Below are positions 47,281 to 57,291 of a stretch of DNA of 64,000 bases, piece after piece. Location: assembly GCA_950106755.1 (NCBI GenBank), contig OX467084.1, positions 5,208,001 through 5,272,000 on the forward strand. The letters run 5' to 3'. This DNA is from Climacium dendroides (lineage: Eukaryota > Streptophyta > Bryopsida > Hypnales > Climaciaceae). Numbering within the stretch: the first letter of the stretch is position 1; every line of letters starts with the position of its first letter. Below the pieces are notes generated by a model. It did no database searches. It saw nothing but the letters and a program-made list of their open reading frames with translations, and was not told the DNA's origin. A program made the position numbers and the translations under genes.

Positions 47281-48368
47281 ACTACGTGCGAACGAATGAT
47301 AGGGTATTTTAAAAACATGCGGACAAAATATTATAAATGAATTTAGAGTAATGTAGGATATCAAAAATGGCATTGGATGTCTTTAAAGTACTATAGGGTA
47401 GGAAATAATAGTCTCCATTAGAAAATGCAATAATCCTAAAATACCCCCCTTTATATTAATATTTTTGGCCAAAAGTTAGAAAATGCTACTTTGTGAGTGG
47501 CATATTGATTAGGGTAAAAAATATAAATTTTTTTGGCTACGTCCATAGTATTCTACAATTCATAAACATAATTCATTAGTTCATTTACTGCCTTTTAGGC
47601 TAGGATACCTCTAGTGGCTTTCAATACTTTTACAACATTTAATTTGGGGGCTTTCAGTACTGTTACATTGCACAGTCCTTACTGGTTTAGCTGTTGGTTG
47701 TTATTGCACTTGGAATTGGTGGGAATGGTGGCCATTGATCCACTCGAAATCTAATTTTGAAAATTGTAGAGTGCCTTCGGCAATCGATTAGGATTTCAGT
47801 TCCAAGGATCGATTTTTCTACACAGCATGAAAGATTGACGTTTGTATTGCCATTCCCAAGTGTAAGCTTCCCAAGTCTAAAACAGAATTCTCCATGTATT
47901 GCTACCAATTTCATTCCCTGTGAAGAGTGTGAGTTCCAAAATTTTGCAGCTTGTTACAGGCTTCGTTACATGTTGGTGCGGATTTCTGTTTTGAATTCAG
48001 GTCTTCCTGCGTTCTTCCGAGCTTCTTCAGTGCGCTTGCAACTGTGGTTTTCACTTCTGTTTTCAGGTACGTACTTGAACATTCTACAATAGTTGAAGTC
48101 CAATCTTCAGCTTAAGCTTTAGGGTACGAATCTTTGAAATTAAAGCAGGTTTGTTAATTAGGGTTTAGGGTAAAACTGTCTTTCCATTTGCCTTGATCCA
48201 GGGCACTTGGATTTTGCAAGAAGTCTAAAAGGGGTTGTCTTGCTTGATCTATGTTTTAGGATTGAACGGTTTAGACTACTTTTCTGTAAAATTTCGTGCG
48301 CACCTCTGTTTCAGGGTGGAACAAAAGATTCTTTGTATTGAAGTCAGATAGGATTATTGGCGTGGAAG
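47281..48368 (+). other. Upstream region of the transposase-like pseudogene
   Basis: The first 350 bp are AT-rich. From about 47650 composition shifts toward that of the following gene. An interstitial telomere-like motif (TTAGGGTTTAGGG) is at about 48160. A CAGGTACG splice-like site occurs at about 48065. No coding exon is supported; it may be a leader or the 5' part of a transposon. Confidence 0.35.
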
Positions 48369-51300
48369 ATGGCGCTCAATTTCAAGATTAAGCTGAACTC
48401 AGTTGAAGAAGATGGCGCACGTCCAGAGTTGCTCAGTCCCTTTTTTTGCCAAACAGGCGACACTTATGCGGATTTGCGCACGCGTTTGGAAAACGGGGGA
48501 TGCGTAGAGTGGCCCTTCCTTTTCTGGGACTTCGAAGTTGAGTGTCGAATCTTGAAGAGGTTTGAGGCCTGGAATCCTGTGACAGACCGTGTCTATCTCA
48601 TTCCTCTATTGCAAGATGATGGTGGACTTCAAAAGCGCTGTCGTCTCCTTCAACTGGCCGAAGCGGGAAGCAACGACTTTCCAGTGGAGCAAGAAGTGCA
48701 AATTCATGCTGCTAAAGCTGTCCAACCTTGTTTCCCAATCGTCTTGGACTGCGGTGTTGCTCCCACGTTGGAGGAGGTAGAAGTTGGTGCAGAACGAAAT
48801 CTGATCGAAGTTCCTGAAGAGGAAGAGACTTTACTACAATCGACACTCTTATCTGTTGATGTGCTTGAAAATTACCAACGAGGAGTTGAGAAGCTGAGAA
48901 GGGACCTTGAGTCCATGGATTTCGCTGATCACACTTGGAACCTAAAGACTTATGATCACAATGGTGTGCCAGTTGTCAAGATCCTTTGCGGGGAGTACAA
49001 GAGAGAAATTGGGGGCACAGGCCGTGATCACTCCCAATTGATATGCGATACAAAATCTATTTGCAAACTTCAAAAACTCTCACTTGCATTCTACCCTTCA
49101 CATCAAGCAGTGGTGCAGAAAGAGGGAGATCTTGTATAGCGATCACCCGAAAAAGGAGGGCAAGTGTAGCAAACCAATTATTTTGACTCCTACAAATCAC
49201 AGGTGCCTTGTGGACGAAGGGGTTAGCATTCTTCAGAGTGTGAATGACTCCATCTCAAAAGATGATCCTCCGTTCGTAGTAGTAGGGGATGTGGGGGTTC
49301 TTCAATTGAAATCCTTTTGGTTCAAGGTCCGCTGTAAAATCGACGGAGAGCTGATGTTGTTATGCCTACAGAAGGGGAATCTGAAAGGGAATTTAGGAAA
49401 ACACGTTCATGGGCTCCTTCATACCAAGTGCTGTGAAGATTTGGAGGGATCAAACAATTCTTCAAAGACATCCTCTGCATTGAGCTCCGGAAAACAAGGG
49501 AGACCAAGCGCAAGATCGAAATCAACAATTGGCAATCAATGGGACCTGCATTCTTGATTCATCAGTTCGGGCAGTGCAGATTCCGTAACTGAAGGTGAAA
49601 CTCCGGAAGGTATGCACTTAGACTCTATTTTGTTAGTGGCGTGTTGGAGATTCTGGAAGAAAGTTGTTGAGTACAGGGGGAAGTGCTATAGAGTCGATAC
49701 ATTGTTCAATGATCGAATACCTGGATCGTTGTGGATAGCTGAGCTAAGCACAACCGCTAATTTTGCATTTGAAGGTAGAACTATCGTTGTAAGGGGTTGC
49801 TTCTGCCATGTACACTATAAACGTGTGTGTGGCACATGAGAACCATTCACAAATTTCACTTGCTGTAATTGTACAGGAATTGAACAATTCACTGATTTTA
49901 GACTTAGGGTGCTTAGGGAAGGCTGTGCTCTTGTTAAGCGCGGTTGTAGGGATTCTGGGTTTGGAAGAAGGTTAGACTACTTGCAATGCATTGAGGTGGC
50001 TGCACAGTCTAGAACATTAGCAAGGAAATACCGTGAGGAGAAGGCTAGACATTGGTTCATGAAGGCTAGAGTTGCGCAATTGAAAGTAAGTCATCATGGT
50101 TTGAAACTTAGTGCCGTTGAAAGCTTTAATAGGAAGGATGTCCTTTCTTTTTGTAACAACATCTTGGCGGCTCACAGAACCAACGCCTTTGGTGGAAAAC
50201 CAGCTTTGTGGGACTTCCTCAGGGATGTCGCCACAAACTTGAATCGTGTGAGGCAGGGTCACAGATTCTCAAAAAATACAAAATCATTTGCCCAGGCTAT
50301 GAGGATCTATGGAGGTAGGCGAATGTGTGATTTGTTTGCCTTAAATTTTGGAGGTCCGTCCTATGATTGTACTAAACAGAAAAACAAGAAAGGGACTCAA
50401 TTCATTGCTGGAGAGCATTCTTTGTTGTTTGCTGGTGTAGCTGACATTTACAAAGAAGCCAAAGCTGCTCACGGAATTGAAGGACTAGTTCCAATCATCT
50501 TGGCTGAAGACAAGACGAAAGTGAAGTCTCGTATATCTTGGGACACACGGTCTGATGGTTTGGTGGGCTTTTATGGACAAAAGAGAATCATTTGTGCATC
50601 TCCACTTATAAGCTGCATGTAGGGAATGGTGAGGCTGGATATTCATCCATAGTTGATTCATTCCGGTTGAATGACAAGGGGAGTTTTGCTCGGGTCATCA
50701 TGGTGAATCCTTTGCATGCTTTGTTGCCTAGACTTGTGCTTGTTGTGTCTTGCACTTGTAACCGTTTCAATTCCGACTGGGTCCATAATCAATGGGAGAC
50801 TATTGACACACTTTGGCAAGACAGTTGTGGGCTTGTTGTCGGACTTGTTGTAGGGCATTCTTCCGATGGAGATTCTAGGAGGAGGTAGCTCATGGTCCAA
50901 GACTACTGCAGCAAGGCATGATTGAGGTATGAAATTCCTTGGGAAGGTTGTTCCTTATCTTGTGAATGGCTTGGGGATAATAAAGTTAGAGGCTTGCATG
51001 ATCAAGATTTTATACATAACGGAAAGAAATTAATCAACCCCCTTGACAGTGCTGTAAAGAACCTTCAACTAGGGGCTGATGTTTTCTACTTAGATCACCT
51101 TGGTCAAGTTTATCATAGGTTTGGTATTGATCAACATGGTCTAAGAAAAGAAGATGTGGAGAGAATAGACAGATAGAATTGGGCGAGTGCACAGCACATT
51201 TGTGCAAAAAAGGCCAGAACTTGTTTGCAGGAACTCAGAACTACAAAGGATGCACATCAGGAGAGAATTTGGGGACTGAACTATATCTGTCTATATGTGC

Positions 51301-53110
51301 TGATTACATTGACATTTTTCTTTCTGTGTCCCTGACTTTGAGGGAGAGAGTGGTGCTTGCTAGCAAAGTATCGTTCTTTTTTAGGATATGGAAGTTGTGG
51401 TTTCAGTATGGTGACCACGGTGTAGGAGGAAATACAAAGAATCTCACATTGCAAGAATGCTTTGTAAGCAACCAGTGCTGCCTTGACGTGTAGCTCTCTT
51501 GCCATTTTGTGGTCTTACTCATTCGATATTTTCGTGATGCATTCCCTCACTTGTCGGTTCCATTGCACCTCACAGGATTTGATTCATGTGAAATTTTTTT
51601 TAGTAAGGTGGGGGGGATGCAAGGTATGGAGAGAGCTTATGATTTCCAAGAGCTTGTGGGTTGTGCTAACACTGTAAACCAGCTTGTTGCAATTGAGTAC
51701 GGGACAAATGGCTTGCAATTTGGTAGAGCCCATAACAAACAACGCAACATTTGGGCTGAACTGCATCCTCTAGAACTTGGACAAGTACCTGCAGATTTGG
51801 GAGATTATAGCGCCCTTGCCACGGATGAAGACTTTGTAGTAGCGTTGAAGGAAGGGCTAAAGGCAGTCCAAGCACAGTTGAAGGCGTTGAATATGGTTCC
51901 ATCCTCTTATGCTCGAAATAAAGTGTGGTTCTTGCAGCCTTGGACGGTTGAGAAGGCGGATCCAAAGCATTGGGCATATGTGACTCCTGAAAAGCTTGTC
52001 CCTGGCAAAGATGGCGATGGTGAAGTCATGAGGGACTCCCAAAATCCGCAGCTAGAGGGAGACATTGTAGAGGGCGACTCCGACGTTTTGGAGTGTGAGG
52101 CTGCCAATATTGACATGGATATTAGTGAGGAGGATGCTGCTGCGGTTGATGGAGAATCAGTTTTGAGACTTGCTGAGGAGGAATGTAGGGATGCAATCTC
52201 GTAAATGTTAGATTCAGCAGAACCGAGCCAACCAGTGCTTCCAACTTCTCAAAGCTCTATACAGAAAATAGAGCCGATTATGGAGTACATGCACTACAAG
52301 AGAAAGTGGTCCAAAATGACAGAAATCAGCCCCTCCTAATCTACAGAAATTTGACAAGTTTCAGTCAATTAGGACAAAAAATTGTCTGAATTGACAAAAA
52401 AATGTCAATTTTCTGTAGATTAGGAGGGGCTGATTTTTGTCATTTCGGACCAGTTTCTGTCAATTTGGACAGGTTTTCTTGTAGTGATGGGAAAGGCCAT
52501 CTACAAATCAATGTTGATAGCTGAATTGAATGGAAATCCGTTCTTGTCAAAGGACCGGTTGACTCGCATCAAAAACTCTGTTTATTTCAACAACGCTGAG
52601 GATTACCTTTCTGCTGCAAATTCAACAACAACTGCCTTCCTTGGGCTTGGAAGTGACTGCGGTGTGTTGTTTATGCAATCACAAACTTTAGGACAAAGTT
52701 CTGGAGTGAGAACAGCACAGAAGAGGAAACGCTATAGTGGTCAGGTGGGACGCCCGACTGCTGTAACCGCTGGGGTGGACGTTGGCACTTGGTGGCTGGG
52801 CCGAGTGCAGAAAATCTGCAAGAGGGGTGGCAAAATGTGGGGGTTGTGTAGAAACCCAATCAACCTCATGGCTCAGACCTTAGCAGGTAAGAAGGTAAGT
52901 TCTTCACCGTCCATTTAAATAATGCTAAATTGGTTTAAATCTGCGCCGGGGAGGAACAAGTTTAAGTATGATGTGACGGATACACAATGGATTGACATTG
53001 AGAGCGTGATTTGCATTATTGCACTTTCATTTAATTCCAATAACAATGTTTATGCTTTACAAGAGAATGATCGGCAGGTGCTAGATGAATTTTTGTCTAA
53101 CTCTACTTGA
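48369..53110 (+). pseudogene. Large transposase-like gene, P-element/THAP9-like DDE fold suspected, broken
   Basis: A nearly continuous coding region of about 1,500 codons, with frameshifts near 49.1, 50.58 and 51.27 kb and several stops. The N-terminal part (48369-49130) is acidic and unrecognised. A degenerate C/H cluster follows near 49370-49430 (LCLQKGN...HVHGLLHTK). From about 49910 the body is well conserved in style. It includes VPIILAEDKTKVKSRISWD (about 50490), VVGHSSDGDSRRR (about 50850), GLHDQDFIHNGKKLINPLDS (about 50980) and GFDSCEIFFSKVGGMQGMER (about 51575). Acidic residues in ED..., SDG and D..E.FFS contexts are spaced like the D-D-E triad of P-element/THAP9-type transposases. 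A basic GRPTAVTAGVDVGTWWLG segment and a C-terminal WFKSAPGRNKFKYD domain follow. A CACTA MITE interrupts it at 52292. Alternative: a multicopy plant gene family of unknown function. Confidence 0.5.
52292..52486. mobile_element. 195-bp CACTA MITE with ATG target duplication, inside the transposase-like gene
   Basis: It begins CACTACAAGAGAAAGTGGTC and ends ACAGGTTTTCTTGTAGTG, with ATG on both sides (52289-52291; 52487-52489). The body is a palindrome: CAGCCCCTCCTAATCTACAG pairs with CTGTAGATTAGGAGGGGCTG. Element plus duplication is 198 bp, so the host reading frame is unchanged across it, although stops lie within. Confidence 0.92.
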
Positions 53111-54105
53111 GAGTATTGTAGTTATAGGATGTAGTTTTTTAGGAAGCATGCAGGTTCCCAAGGTTCAGCCTTGAAGCAACACACTTGACGCTGTTTCAGG
53201 TACGTTGTATGTGCTGCCATTATTTGGTTCATTGTAGTGTTTCTTGTTAGAATTGGCTCCTTGAGGCAAACACTAGTTTCTTTCTACTGTTGTGGTCCTA
53301 TGAGTCATGTGTTTGTCGTCATGTCTAGGGATTAGTTGTTCTCTTGAATATCCTGCAAATGGTAGCTCCAAGCAAGATTAGGAATTGCTGTGCAGATCTT
53401 CACTTTGCAGATGCACCCGAATCCTCTGTTATTTATGTGTTTCATGTATCAATATAATTTTGAGATTAAGGCAAGGGCTATTGAAACCTGTGCGAGTGGG
53501 CAACCTTTTTTTTGACAAGGTATTTTGGTGAGAGCTGATCTGAAGCTTGGATTTGCTTTTGCGTGGTTTATTTGGATTGCAATGCGTATGTACGTGGTCT
53601 ACTTGCTATTTCATTATTGTTGTCTCTAGAGCGTTGATTGTGGGTGAGGATGAGTTTTGAATTCCTTGAAAACTTTGGAGAGTAATGTCAGGCTATATCT
53701 GTGGAACTTGCAGGGGCTTACTTTCGCAGGGTGTGGTGATGATACAGCTAAATGTCTGCTATCAAATGTAAGGTTATTCATAGCAGTTTCAAGTATGATA
53801 CTTAGCCTGACCACATTGTTCTTTATATTGTCAACATGGTAAGACATTTCTTCAATTTCAGGCCTAAACCGCAAGGTAGCACAATGCACTAGGGGTCACA
53901 TTTCCAAAAAATGCCCCAGCAAATTTACGTCCTTCTGTGTACCCCCCGGTCTGTAAAGAGGGTTTCAATGTTCAATTCATGTGACTGAGCATTTGGCTGT
54001 TGTACCTCAATTCATGAAGTTCAGTGGCCCAAATAATCTCTGTAGTCATTTCCTTAGGTCATTTCCTGATGTGGGTGTGGATGTCACTGAAATTGCAAGG
54101 ATGCT
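53111..54105. other. 3' flank of the transposase-like gene; no further gene supported
   Basis: Sequence keeps a moderate CpG level but gives no recognisable protein. CAGGTACGTT at about 53198 looks like a splice site. The frame at 53657-53842 has no known domain. Confidence 0.35.
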
Positions 54106-54180
54106 GCACTTCGGAAATTCACCACAAATTTGGGTTGATTTTCCAAACGGCGGAAAATCTATGGTGAATTTCCGAAGTGC
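54106..54180. repeat. 75-bp hairpin with perfect 19-bp arms
   Basis: GCACTTCGGAAATTCACCA at 54106-54124 has its exact reverse complement at 54162-54180. The central part (TTTTCCA...TGGAAAA-like) also partly pairs. It is probably a small MITE or the end-to-end remnant of one. The function is unknown. Confidence 0.75.
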
Positions 54181-54686
54181 CACCATGTTGTCTCCAATGC
54201 TCGTAAGCTTCTGTTGCCTCTAATTTTACAGATCCCTCATTTCCCTCGATCTTGCTTATGCATGAGCCACTTTCTCTTGGATTGTGGGTGTCCTCATTTT
54301 GTATGCGGATTGTGAGTTTTTGCAACGTGCGGAGTTTTGGGGGAGGTTCGCAACGTCTCCATTTTGCTCGTGCAAAGTCCGGAAGGAGGTTTGCGCTGTC
54401 TGCGGGAAGAATTGCGGCGATTGGAGGGATTGGAGGTTTGCGACGTCATCGTTGAGCGGGTGCGAATTGGGTGCGAATCTCTTTCGGCTTCCACATTCTG
54501 GATGTGCGTGTGGCATTGTTGGCGTAGCAAGATAAGTGAACCATGCCTTCACTATGTTCTTCACATCGCTGAATCCGTGCACACCGTTTCTTGTTGCTGA
54601 GTTTGAATGCCACACTGCTTCCGATTCGCTTGTCGCTGCTTATTCGTGAAGCACAATCTGACAACTGCGTAGTTTCACAGGCATCC
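54181..54686. other. Gene-like but unassigned region
   Basis: CpG-bearing DNA before the orphan exon. Frames on both strands are open (54256-54615 minus, 54284-54535 plus) but antagonistic and unrecognised. It could be a 5' leader. Confidence 0.3.
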
Positions 54687-54902
54687 ATGGAGTCCACAGA
54701 CTTGGCCGGAATTCTCCAGGAATGCATGTTGCCACTGGTTGGGAGATTGCCAAAAGATTCTTGGGCGCGCGCGTTTCTGAATGCGGAGGAAACCATGACC
54801 TTCCTCCTATGTCTTGCCGCGACGTGTATACAGTGGCGGGATCGCGTATATGAACTCACGGAATTTACTGCATTGCGTTTAGCAGAAGCAGACTTTGTGC
54901 AG
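54687..54902 (+). CDS. Orphan first exon of a hypothetical protein
   Basis: An ATG opens 72 codons ending in CAG directly before a GTGAAA donor. The product begins MESTDLAGILQECMLPLVGR and contains WARAFLNAEETMTFLLCLAA and WRDRVYELTEFTALRLAEAD. It has a plausible globular helical composition, good CpG content and no stops. A candidate second exon lies around 54960-55102 (SLYEHALSLLSHSWAMKKDL), but the junction is not certain. I do not recognise the family. It could be a fragment of the neighbouring element or of a small host gene. Confidence 0.35.
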
Positions 54903-54959
54903 GTGAAAAATAGGCCAATTTGTCGTCGTGCGTCAGAGCACGGGGAAGGGACATGCCAT

Positions 54960-55102
54960 TGATGTTCTCTCTATATGAGCATGCTCTTTCATTGTTGTCT
55001 CATTCGTGGGCAATGAAGAAGGATTTGGATGCAAGATTGAGGTGTGCACCTCTAGCAGAGCTGTCTGCTGCTGTATTACAAAGGCTCCGCTGTGTTGTGT
55101 AG
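54960..55102 (+). other. Candidate second exon of the orphan gene
   Basis: The open frame MFSLYEHALSLLSHSWAMKK followed by DLDARLRCAPLAELSAAVLQ has the same composition as the previous exon and ends with a stop at 55102. There is no clear AG acceptor at the expected phase, so the link is tentative. Confidence 0.25.
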
Positions 55103-56446
55103 GATGGGTGGGGAGTCTCAGAGATCAAAGTTGCTGATGGAGCAAAATTGCAGCCCTGCAGCCGTCACTGGATTACACCATCCCACCGAGCTCTGTGACG
55201 TTGTATGTGCTCACATGGTATTGGATTTTACGTCACCCTCTTGCTTGTGTTTATGTTTCTGTGCTTTTGAAATTCAAATTGTATGTTGCCCAGGAATTGC
55301 TTGCGTGTTTGTTGAAGAACTCAGTTGCTTCTCATCCTCATCATTGTGACTTAGGAATCTAATAAAGATAGTGTTGTTTTTTTAGTACACTTCAATTCTG
55401 CTCACCATCCGTGTAATTTGAGATTCAGAGTGGCAGTCCCCTAGAGCTGTTGTAGCGTGCTTTGGCTATTTGAATTGATTCAAGTGTGCTTTTTTGTGCA
55501 AGGTACATGCAGAACTGGAGCGGTCTTTGCACATCATTTTCGAGGCTTTTTTCCTGACATTTTCCTATCATGTTGAAGACTGCAATTGGTTTTCTAGTTT
55601 TGCCATCTATTACAGTTTTGCATGTTTGACTTCAAGTGTACAAGCTCCGTAGACTTCACAGAGCCATTTCTGTTCAGAGAGCCATAATATATATATTTTT
55701 TTTTGGTCATTGTGTTTATAAACACAATGACAACATTCTCTACTCTATACTACTATGTTAGATTGCACAATTACAATTTTGTTCATAGAGCTTGTGCTTG
55801 TTAATGTGTCCATAATATGCATTTTTTTTAGTCATTGTGTTTATAAACGCAATGACAACATTTTCTATTTCATGCTATTGTTTGATTTTAGTTGCAAGGC
55901 TTTACAATCTCACACAATCTCGTGCAGGACCTAAACTATAGTAGAAATATTTTTTTAGTCTAAATTACCATATCATTTATTCATAGGAATTTGAAATTGT
56001 AAGTAATGCAAGCCCCTTTTCTATTACCCCAAATTAGAAAATTACATAATCATAGCATGTGGTAAAAAAAAATAATAATAATAATACCCCCCTATAAAAT
56101 AGTGGTTGTTCGCACATATATCCTTATTTTTTTAAGACACTGCCCCCTCTAAGTTTTTTTTCAATATATTAATAGTGTAAATTTGAGGAGTAAGGTTTAG
56201 CTTTCCTCAATGTACAAACAACATATAGTTCAACAAGACCAATTAGCTTTCTTCATTCTAACAAAGATATACATTTGAGGAGATGGTCTCTTTTAGTGAC
56301 TATTGTGTTTCAATTTATAAAATTAGTAACTAATTGGAATGAATGTCCATAAAATTTGAATTGACTTGGTTTAGAGGCTACAAGCATTCTTCATCCTCTT
56401 AAAATATACTAAACTTTTTTGAAAGAGGTCAACTTCTTTGTGAGGA
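55103..56446. other. No gene seen; contains duplicated palindrome
   Basis: After about 55400 the DNA is AT-rich. Apart from the two palindromes listed separately, I see nothing coding. Confidence 0.45.
55706..55856. repeat. Two copies of a 26-bp palindrome, 125 bp apart
   Basis: At 55706-55731 the half-site GTCATTGTGTTTA is followed at once by its exact reverse complement. At 55831-55856 the same 26 bp recurs with one mismatch. Flanks also match (CATAATAT, a T-run before, and CAACATTxTCTA after), so a longer unit of about 55 bp was duplicated. Confidence 0.9.
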
Positions 56447-56628
56447 CACTACTAGAAATTTCAACAATTTCAGTCAATTCGGTCGTGTTGATTTGGTCAC
56501 TGAACAACAGATTTCTCTTGAAATTAACAAAAATCTGTTAATTTCAACAGAAATCTGTTGTTCAATGACCAAATCAACGCGACCGAAACAACAGAATTCT
56601 GTTGAAATTCTTGCATTTTCTACTAGTG
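56447..56628. mobile_element. 182-bp CACTA MITE
   Basis: It begins CACTACTAGAAATTTCAACA and ends TTGCATTTTCTACTAGTG. The interior holds AACAGATTTCT...CAACAGAAATCTGTTG and GACCAAATCAACGCGACCGA, the same family as the element at 17051. The flanking triplets are GGA and AGA, an imperfect match, so the target duplication has drifted. Confidence 0.85.
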
Positions 56629-57290
56629 AGATTTAATGATTGAACTCCGTTGATGTTTACAATCTGGTTGGGTGCAAGAGTTCAACATGGTTGGGTGCAG
56701 GAGTTCAACATGGCTAGTGCCTCGAACGACCTCTCTAAAGTTTGGGTAGCACCATGTCATAGAGCCTAATTTTGTTTTCTCACATGCGGTGGAGGGCATT
56801 AGAACGGCAGCAAAGTGTTGTTGCCGTAGTTTTTGTACACAAGGCATATGTTTGTGTTCACAGTTCACAGCCAGCCACATTTAAACATTGATGCACATTG
56901 ATACATTGTTGTTGATGTGCATTCACATTTTCAATACTGGTTTTACATTCATAGTTCTGTGATGAACTTCATATCTATGTTTTTAAACACATTTTGTATA
57001 TAAAACCTCTTCAATACTTTTTCATTTCTAATGTCTTGCTTTTGATTCTCATTCATGCATGTATTTGTGTTGAAGTATGCATTATTATAAATGGCATATA
57101 TTTTTCAGCTATAACTTGAATCCTTTCTTCTATAAGGTATTTTGTAGTCACTTTTATTCTCATTATTTTTTTAGTTAGTTTTTTTCCTTACAAAGAAAAT
57201 AGCCTCCAATAAATTCCTTTGACCTACATATTATAAGTAATTATAGATATGATAATATGGGTGATTTTTTTGCTTTAGGTAATGATAGGG
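56629..57290. other. No gene seen
   Basis: AT-rich. The minus frame at 56623-56880 starts within the MITE and is not recognisable. An imperfect short duplication (GGTTGGGTGCAxGAGTTCAACA) occurs at 56667-56711. Confidence 0.45.
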
Positions 57291-57291
57291 G

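Noticed and set aside
56447..56628. A perfect 3-bp target duplication for this MITE
   Set aside because: The flanks read GGA and AGA, so only a drifted duplication can be claimed.
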